Positions 58,056-64,000 of a stretch of DNA of 64,000 nt are shown here, one piece after another. The position numbers and the translations under genes were made by a program. The stretch's first letter is position 1. Every line of letters begins with the position of its first letter. The notes under the pieces were generated by a model. It had not been told where the DNA came from. It worked only from the letters and a program-made list of their open reading frames with translations, and did not search any database. The stretch is from Mycoplasmopsis sturni DSM 22021 (GTDB lineage Bacteria; Bacillota_I; Bacilli_A; Mycoplasmatales; Metamycoplasmataceae), in assembly GCF_000701485.1 (NCBI RefSeq), contig NZ_KL370785.1, positions 312,957 to 376,956 of the forward strand, in the 5' to 3' direction.

Positions 58056-59492
58056 TTAAATATTTTCTTGAGCTTTTTTAGCTTGTCTTGCTCTTAAAAG
58101 AAGGTAAGCAATAACAGCAATTCCGACAAAAACTAAAATAATAACTACAAAAAATAAATATGAAAATTGATAATTCGTTTTGTTAAATAAAGTAATCATC
58201 GCAATTGAATAAACCAATCCCATGAATTGAAAAATAATCATGGTAATTCCAGCAAAAAAAGCATATTTTTCTTTTGGAATAGTACGATAAGAATAGTCAA
58301 AATACACAGGTAAAAACATCGAAAATAAGAAATATTGAATAAAAGTTCCTGCCAAAAAGATTCCTAAAACTAATTTTTGATGTGTATATGCAAAGATTCC
58401 TTTATCCATGTTTGTTTGTAATTGGGTTGATAAAATTTCTCTTGCTTTTTCTAGATTTGCATTAGAATCAAAAGATCCAAAAAGACCTATGTTGGTTTTG
58501 AATCCACCAAAGGCAAAAAGTAGAAAAATAAATAAAGCAATTGAAACAACCGCAAAAAGAATTGATGTTGTAATAAGAATTTTCTTACCAAGTAAGAAAA
58601 TAACAATTGAACCTAAACAAAGGGCTACACCAATTACGATAAGATAAATTGAGACTCAGGTTTCTACGTTTGCTGAATTTTTAGTTTCTAAAAATAAATT
58701 GGTCACAAATTGTGTGTTTGTACCAAAACGAGGCACGAAGGTAATTGCTGAAAACAACGCTAAAGCAACTAATATAGTAAAAGTATATATTAAGGTTTTA
58801 GAGTGTCTTTTGATTTGAGGTTTTGAAGAAATTTCAACTTCTTTATCAAGTAATTTAAATCCACGATAAAGAGCCGCACTAATTAAATAAGCAATTGCTA
58901 AAATTAATGTTGATCATTGAAAACCAATCAATTTAACAAAACCTAAACTAGCAACAGCTGCAACTAAATATGAAATACTAGTTGCAAAGTTATTAATTCT
59001 ATTGTAAGTATTTATCTGTTTCTCATCTTGAGAAATACGATAAACAATTTGTTTTAATGCTAAGAATCTTCCTGCATTAAAAACGTTTCATAAAATAACA
59101 ACAAGATAAATTGTAATAATCAAGGGACTTTGTCCCAACACTACATTTTTTAATTCTGGTTTATTGAGTGTAAAAATAGCTACCAACACCGCAATAAAAA
59201 GTAAAATAGAACTGATAATTTCCGAGACGACAATAATGGTTCGGTGATTAAATTTTTTAATGATTAGCGGGGCCACCGCAAAGGCAATCAATGTTGGTAA
59301 ATACCTTAATATTTGAACTAACGCGGCCATTCAAACTTGACCTGTATTGTTTAAGGCATATAAGGTACTAGTAACATTAAATGTTTCAATAGCAGTTTGT
59401 GAAATAACCATTGCTAAGGCAAAAATTAACATATTCCAGACTACTGGTTTATTTTCACGAAAACTGTTAATTTTCATTAAAATTGAGTTCAT
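58056..59492 (-). CDS. MFS family permease
   Basis: The 478-residue protein has 12 probable membrane segments, with a large soluble loop (about residues 345-385) before the last helices. Motif A is weak: PLIIKKFNHRTIIV between helices 2 and 3. RILRYLPTLIA-like and ALKQIVYRISQDEKQINTYN segments resemble the efflux permeases of Firmicutes. The substrate is unknown. AAGGAATT precedes ATG 59492. It is divergent from the hydrolase at 59724. Confidence 0.82.
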
Positions 59493-59723
59493 ATTAATTC
59501 CTTAAAAATTTGTATAAATTAATTACTAATTATACCCATTAAATTATATTAACGAAAACAATATAATTTAATAAAATTGGTGCTTTTTGATAAATTTACA
59601 CATCACTTTTAATTTTTATCAAAATTAACAAATTATAAAGTGCAAACATTTCCAATTATGATTATTTTTTTATATTGAATAAATTAAAATAAAGGTAAAA
59701 TACTAAAAAACTAAGGAGCCTTT

Positions 59724-60530
59724 ATGATTGGAAAATTTATATATAAAAATCTAGAGCTTGAAACACTAGAAATAAATTCAAACTCAGATAAAACAATTTT
59801 TTTAATCCATGGATTTACGGCTGATTTTAATAATTTAAAAACAATCACCGAAACATATCAAAAAGATTTTAATATTTATTCAATTAACCTTCCGGCCCAT
59901 GGCAAAAGTCCGGCAACAGAAGAAGTGATGACTCTAGAAAATTACATCAATATTTTGGTAGGTTTTATCAAAGAAAAAGATTTGAAAAATATTTATTTAG
60001 TTGGCCACTCTATGGGAGGGCTTCTAGCTTCTTTAATTGTAAATAAGATCGAAAATAGAGTTGTAAAAACTTTATTAATTGCCCCTGCTAATTTAACATC
60101 TATTGAAATAAAAGACAAACTCGAGTACGCTTTTTCAAATACCACTTTGTGATCCAAAATCACATTCTTACGTTTATCTACTCACAACATGTTCAAATTT
60201 CTTTTTGATAAAAAATTTAAAGCAGCTTCAGCTAAATGATGAGAAGAGCATAAACAATATACTTCAATGCTTACTAAATTAGGAAGAGTCGTACTTGACA
60301 AAGATGTCTTGATCAAAGAAGAAGAAGAATTAAAAAAATATAAGAAACCGCTTGCAATTTTATATGGTAGAAGTGACCAAATTATTTATCAGAAAAAAAT
60401 TGGTGCTTATTATTTAAAAATTAAACCTTCTGCTCAACTTTATGTTATCCCAAAATGTGGACACAACCCATGAAGAGAAAATAAAAAAGGCGTAATTTCG
60501 GCATTAAATGAATTTTTCTATCAAAAATAA
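59724..60530 (+). CDS. Alpha/beta hydrolase (serine esterase/lipase-like)
   Basis: The 268-residue protein has the full triad context: oxyanion loop FLIHGFTAD, nucleophile Ser in GHSMGG, Asp in YGRSDQII and His in CGHNPW. No signal peptide is present. AAGGAG precedes the start. Related mycoplasma proteins are annotated as esterases/lipases (PIP or triacylglycerol lipase type); true substrate unknown. Confidence 0.9.
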
Positions 60531-60554
60531 AAGCCGCTAACTTTACATTAAGAT

Positions 60555-60591
60555 GCAAATAAAAAGATCCGAGATGGATCTTTTTATTTGC
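60555..60591. terminator. Bidirectional terminator between the hydrolase and the 153-aa protein
   Basis: GCAAATAAAAAGATCC-GAGAT-GGATCTTTTTATTTGC, perfect 16-bp stem; it includes the stop codon of the convergent gene. Confidence 0.85.
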
Positions 60592-61045
60592 TACATTCTT
60601 GGGTAAGTTGGTCTATTTCTACTTGATCAGCATTGATAATTTGGTTTTTGAGACTACTTGTTAGTTTTTGCTCATTATTAAGTTTGGCAATTAGACTATT
60701 TTTACTAAGAAACAAATGATTAATTTCTGATCACAGTTTATTGTAAGATTCTTCTAAATCCCGGGTAGAGAGTTGTTCTTTGGTTCCATCGGGATTATTT
60801 TTAATTAATTTAAGAGACTTAACTTTATTTAAGAAATCAAGCTTCAATTGAGTTCCTAAAAGATTTGACTCATTAATAGTTTCAGATAAAGTGATTTCTT
60901 TTGATTTAGGAAATTCTGATTCTTGATTTTTTTGATTATTATAATTGTTAATACGTTGTTTCATAACAATTGTATAGGTTGAAATCGAAGCTAAAACCAA
61001 AGCGCCTACAATAGTTCCTAAAATAAGTCCAATTTTCTTTTTCAT
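60584..61045 (-). CDS. Small membrane-anchored protein of unknown function (153 aa)
   Basis: Begins MKKKIGLILGTIVGALVLASIS, one membrane helix without lipobox Cys, then a Lys/Asn/Glu-rich, helical extracellular part with a single Cys near the C-terminus. The TATAAT at 61053-61058 lies 7 nt before the ATG and no Shine-Dalgarno sequence is present, so the mRNA is probably leaderless; the in-frame upstream ATG at 61183 would place an extra hydrophobic stretch before this signal and is less likely. No family recognised. Confidence 0.65.
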
Positions 61046-61052
61046 ATTCTTT

Positions 61053-61058
61053 ATTATA
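61053..61058 (-). promoter_or_regulatory. -10 box of the 153-aa protein gene, leaderless
   Basis: TATAAT in TTAATATAATAAAGAATATG, 7 nt before the ATG. Confidence 0.5.
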
Positions 61059-61180
61059 TTAAAATAGAGAATCTTTTGTCGGAAAAATGTAACTAAAAGT
61101 TCTATAAAAACTAGTAATAAAAATATATTTTTAGTGATAAAATTAAATAGCAATATAAATTTAATTGCAGAAAGTAGAAT

Positions 61181-61320
61181 CACTTCTCACCTGATGGACA
61201 ATATCCTTGGGTTTAGCTACAATTAAATGTATCATTTTTAGTTTATTTTTGCACTGGATTTGATACCTTTTTTAGTAGAGAAGTGGGTAACCACTTTTTT
61301 AAATACATTTATTTAAGGAG
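61181..61320 (+). promoter_or_regulatory. infC-rpmI-rplT leader (L20-type attenuator)
   Basis: CACTTCTC (61181-61188) can pair with GAGAAGTG (61278-61285). The second arm overlaps a terminator hairpin AAGTGG-GTAA-CCACTT with a T run (61281-61300), so the two are mutually exclusive. The stretch CACCTGATGGACAATATCCTTGGG lies in the region expected to bind L20. In B. subtilis the same operon is controlled by L20-dependent transcription termination; I infer the same here. Confidence 0.7.
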
Positions 61321-61326
61321 TTTATT

Positions 61327-61950
61327 ATTCAAAGTCAAAGAAAATCACGTAAACCAGTTGCTGAACACTATGTAAATTCAGCAATTCCGTTTAAGCAAGT
61401 CTTTTTAATTGGTTCTGACGGGGAACAACTGGGTGTTAAATACACAAAAGAAGCAATTGAATTGGCAAAAGAAGAAAAGAAAGATCTTGTACTAATTGCA
61501 GCAGAACCTAAACCGGTTGCACGTATTTTAGATTACGGTAAATTTAAATATGACCGTAAGAAAAAACAAAAAGAATTAAAAGAAAAGCAAACTAATGTTC
61601 AAAACCGTGAAGTTCGTTTAACACCTATGATCGGAGATAATGACTTAATGGTTAAGAGCAAAAAAGCTCGTGAGTTCTTACTAAAAGGTGACCGTATTAA
61701 AGTTTCCTTAAAACTTAGAGGTCGTGAGATTGGTAGAAAAGATTTAGGGCTAGCTACTTTAGATAAATTTTTCAAAACCCTTGAGGATATTGCTGAAATT
61801 ACTAAAGAAGCTAAATTAGTCAATGAACGTTTCTTAGACATGAATCTCCAACCAAATAAACAAAAAATCGCTAGATACTTAAAAGAATTAAATTCTGAAA
61901 AAGAAATTAAATCTAAAGAAGGAGACGAAAATGCCAAAAATGAAAACTAA
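61327..61950 (+). CDS. infC: Translation initiation factor IF-3
   Basis: IF-3 keeps the subunits apart and checks the start codon. The 207-residue protein has the N-domain ([22 protein letters not shown]) and the C-domain ([23 protein letters not shown]). There is no ATG at the right place; ATT at 61327 lies 6 nt after AAGGAG and is in frame (ATT 61324 is also possible). An AUU start is the known basis of IF-3 autoregulation in other bacteria. Confidence 0.93.
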   Translation: MQSQRKSRKPVAEHYVNSAIPFKQVFLIGSDGEQLGVKYTKEAIELAKEEKKDLVLIAAEPKPVARILDYGKFKYDRKKKQKELKEKQTNVQNREVRLTPMIGDNDLMVKSKKAREFLLKGDRIKVSLKLRGREIGRKDLGLATLDKFFKTLEDIAEITKEAKLVNERFLDMNLQPNKQKIARYLKELNSEKEIKSKEGDENAKNEN

Positions 61951-62119
61951 AAGCGCACTTAAAAAGCGTATTAAAGTTACTGGAACTGGTAAAGTTTTAA
62001 GAGAACAAGCTTTCCGTTCACACTTAGCCCAAAATAAAACAACCAAACAAAAACGTCACGCTAGAAAAGCTACCCTTATGTCAAAAAGTGATCTTAAAAG
62101 ATTCAAACACATGTTCTAA
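61931..62119 (+). CDS. rpmI: 50S ribosomal protein L35
   Basis: The 62-residue basic protein has [20 protein letters not shown] and the C-terminal [10 protein letters not shown]. It starts inside infC (20-nt overlap), with GGAG upstream. Confidence 0.97.
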   Translation: MPKMKTKSALKKRIKVTGTGKVLREQAFRSHLAQNKTTKQKRHARKATLMSKSDLKRFKHMF

Positions 62120-62182
62120 TTTGACTGTTGTTGATTTATTTAAAATGATATTTAATGAAAATTAATAGAAAGGAAAATAATT

Positions 62183-62530
62183 ATGGCAAGAGTTAAAGGT
62201 GGAACAGTTACAAGAGCAAGACGTAAAAGATGAATTAAATTAGCTAAAGGATACTTTGGGCACAAATCAATTGGTTACAAAGTTGCAAAACAAGCGGTTG
62301 TTAAATCATGAACATATGCTTTCAGAGACCGTAAACAAGTTAAAAGAAACTTTAGAAAATTATGAATCGCTCGTATTAATGCTGCAACAAGAATGCACGG
62401 AATGAGCTATTCACAATTTATGAATGGACTTAAAAAAGCAAATGTTGCAATCAACCGTAAAATGCTTTCAGAATTAGCTATCCAACAACCAGAAACATTC
62501 AAAATGTTAATTGATTTAGCTAAAAACTAG
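62183..62530 (+). CDS. rplT: 50S ribosomal protein L20
   Basis: L20 is an early assembly protein of the 50S subunit and the regulator of this operon in Firmicutes. The 115-residue protein has [48 protein letters not shown] and [11 protein letters not shown]. Several Trp are UGA. AGAAAGGA precedes the start. A short terminator follows the TAG. Confidence 0.98.
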
Positions 62531-62553
62531 TGCAAGGAATTGCACTTTTTTTG
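62529..62553 (+). terminator. Terminator of infC-rpmI-rplT
   Basis: AGTGCAA-GGAA-TTGCACT hairpin with seven T, beginning at the rplT stop. Confidence 0.85.
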
Positions 62554-62584
62554 TGCATTTTTTTAAAATTTTCTTAAAACAAAA

Positions 62585-63196
62585 ATGATGAGAATTTATA
62601 AATTTTTTTATTTAGCAAGTGTTTCTTTATTTTTGCCTTCATGTCAAGTAACTCAACCACACACCATGAATTTAGGTGCTATTTCCTTAAACAATTCTGC
62701 TTATTCAGTTTTGAAAATCATTGATGGGGATACTATCGAAATTGAAATTAATAACAAAGTTCAAAAAGTTCGCTTATATGGAATAGATACACCAGAAACA
62801 CTAAAATTGGGACAAAAACAAAAATTAGCACTTTATGAAAATTTTTTTGCTCAAAAAGCAACTTTACAATTAAATGAACTTATAAAATTTCCTCAAAATA
62901 ACAAAATTTATATGCGAAGTGAAGCTCTTGATAAATATGACAGAATTGTCGCAACGATTTCACTTGAAAACACACTAAGTGATTTTACAAAAACTCTAAA
63001 TTATCAAATGGTAAAAAATGGCTTTGCTCGTGTTGCTTATATAACTCCTTTTAAGGGCCCTTTTCAAACTAAAAATAAGTCGCAAAAACAAGCTTACCAA
63101 TTACTAAAAGAAGCACAAAATCAAGCCAAAAGAAAAAAGATCGGTATTTGACAATACCCAGAAAAATTAATATTTTTTAAAAGATGAGGGAAATAA
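62585..63196 (+). CDS. Thermonuclease-family membrane nuclease (lipoprotein)
   Basis: The 203-residue protein has a short lipoprotein signal peptide with lipobox LPSC (Cys20). The SNase fold is marked by KIIDGDTIEI, VRLYGIDTPE (Arg and Glu of the active site) and DKYDRIVATI (second Arg). Secreted or surface nucleases supply nucleotides to mycoplasmas, which cannot make purines or pyrimidines (known for the group), and fit with hpt, dnk and cdd in this window. The last 15 residues lie after a UGA Trp. Confidence 0.9.
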
Positions 63197-63215
63197 AATA
63201 GTAAAATTAAAAAAT

Positions 63216-64000
63216 ATGAAAAAACTACCTAAATTAACTAAAAAAAATCAGTTAAACAACAGTGGTAACACTGGTAATTTTTTCACTGCCAAATTCTCTA
63301 GAATTATTAAAGGGAGTTGACAAAGTACTGTACCTAAATTTCGTGAACTTGGACTTTTTCAAAAATGAACAATTCGTAGAATGGTGCTAGTTGCTATTTT
63401 AATTTCCATTTCGGTAACCTTTACCATTATTTCTTCACAATTAGTTCCGCTGATTGCTTTACCAACTTATAAATTCTCATTTATTGGATTACCAATTAAA
63501 ATTACAGGATTTATTTTTGGTCCTGTTATTGGAGTTTTTGTTGGAATAATTTCTGATTTACTTTCTCTTCTTTTCATTCCGCCAGCAGCTTATAATACAT
63601 TTTATACGGTTGCAACAGCAATAAATGGATTAGTGTCAGGAATTTTTGGTTGATTCTTTGTTAGATTTTTAAACTATTGATTTAGCAAAAAAGTAAAAAT
63701 AGAAGAATATGAATATAAAATTTGAAACTTAGGTACTAAATTACTTAAGAATAATCAAGAATATGAAGTTGTTAAAAAAGAAATTGCCTCTTTAGAAGAA
63801 GCATTAATGATTCATTTTGATCCTCAAGTACAAAAACAAATCTTTAAATTGGAAAAAAGAGAACAAAAACTGGAAAAGTTAATTAAACATTATGCAACTA
63901 AAATAATTAAATATCGTAATAAAATGGACTTTGTATCTCGTTATGGTACCGGTTCAACACTAAAAAATATTAATACTGTTGTAAGTGTTGCATTTTTATT
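63216..64000 (+). CDS. ECF-type transporter S component (partial, 3' end outside window)
   Basis: The frame from ATG 63216 runs off the window. After a basic, Asn-rich N-terminal part of about 55 residues come helices with LIALPTYKFSFIGLPIKITGFIFGP-type sequence and VGIISDLLSLLF, the signature of ECF S components for vitamins such as folate or riboflavin. A long Lys/Glu-rich cytoplasmic insertion (about residues 155-230) is unusual for a plain S component. The vitamin cannot be named from what is visible. Confidence 0.75.

Overview
The window is AT-rich (roughly 70 % or more by eye) and uses UGA as a tryptophan codon throughout: almost every long gene is interrupted in the standard code but stays open when TGA is read as Trp, and conserved motifs cross those codons (for example the GAPDH C-terminus WYDNEMSY). 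With the many lipoproteins, the PDxFFG family protein and an Mbov_0121-type C39 peptidase ABC transporter, this points to a mycoplasma of the hominis group (Mycoplasma/Mycoplasmopsis). I cannot name the species. GAPDH, a D-lactate-type dehydrogenase and glycerophosphodiesterase suggest a fermenting species.

Layout. 1-13756 is mostly surface biology: a very large PDxFFG protein with a zinc-protease motif, a 407-residue membrane protein on the other strand, and two paralogous lipoproteins of about 1,030 residues on either side of rpsB-tsf. 13973-20300 holds a PQ-loop membrane protein, mnmE-tatD-rsmA, and an AEC transporter with a D-2-hydroxyacid dehydrogenase. 20298-28960 is a run of minus-strand operons: dnk-hpt-ABC exporter, and mnmA-alaS-ruvX-methyltransferase-greA. 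29163-36594 has ftsY-ylxM, a lipoprotein, rpiB, the C39 peptidase ABC transporter with a small membrane partner, and ybeY-cdd-era. 36674-46170 (minus) has a wall-less-type anchored coiled-coil protein, tRNA-Ile, rplM-rpsI, rsmE, an ABC-F ATPase with an unusual upstream RNA-like element, and secA. 46763-64000 has a TM2 protein, an MFS-glpQ operon, tRNA-Ser, tRNA-His, uvrC, gap, mnmG-rlmH, tpx, several membrane proteins, tRNA-Leu, an MFS permease, an alpha/beta hydrolase, the infC-rpmI-rplT operon with its attenuator leader, a nuclease lipoprotein and the start of an ECF S component.

How it fits together. Most genes serve translation and RNA modification (tRNA modification by MnmE, MnmG and MnmA; rRNA modification by RsmA, RsmE, RlmH; ribosome assembly by Era and YbeY) or secretion (SecA, FtsY, YlxM). 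Between them lie surface proteins and transporters for scavenging. Transcription units are compact, with TAATG overlaps and simple intrinsic terminators. Six genes have a TATAAT-like box only 4-10 nt before ATG and no Shine-Dalgarno sequence, which suggests leaderless mRNAs.

Most worth following up: the small structured element before the ABC-F gene, which carries a 13-nt match to the 23S rRNA peptidyl-transferase loop; the twin lipoproteins with terminator-like hairpins directly before their start codons; the C39 ABC exporter pair with no visible substrate; and the GC-rich leader of rpsB. I saw no transposase, IS, CRISPR array, rRNA, prophage or replication origin.
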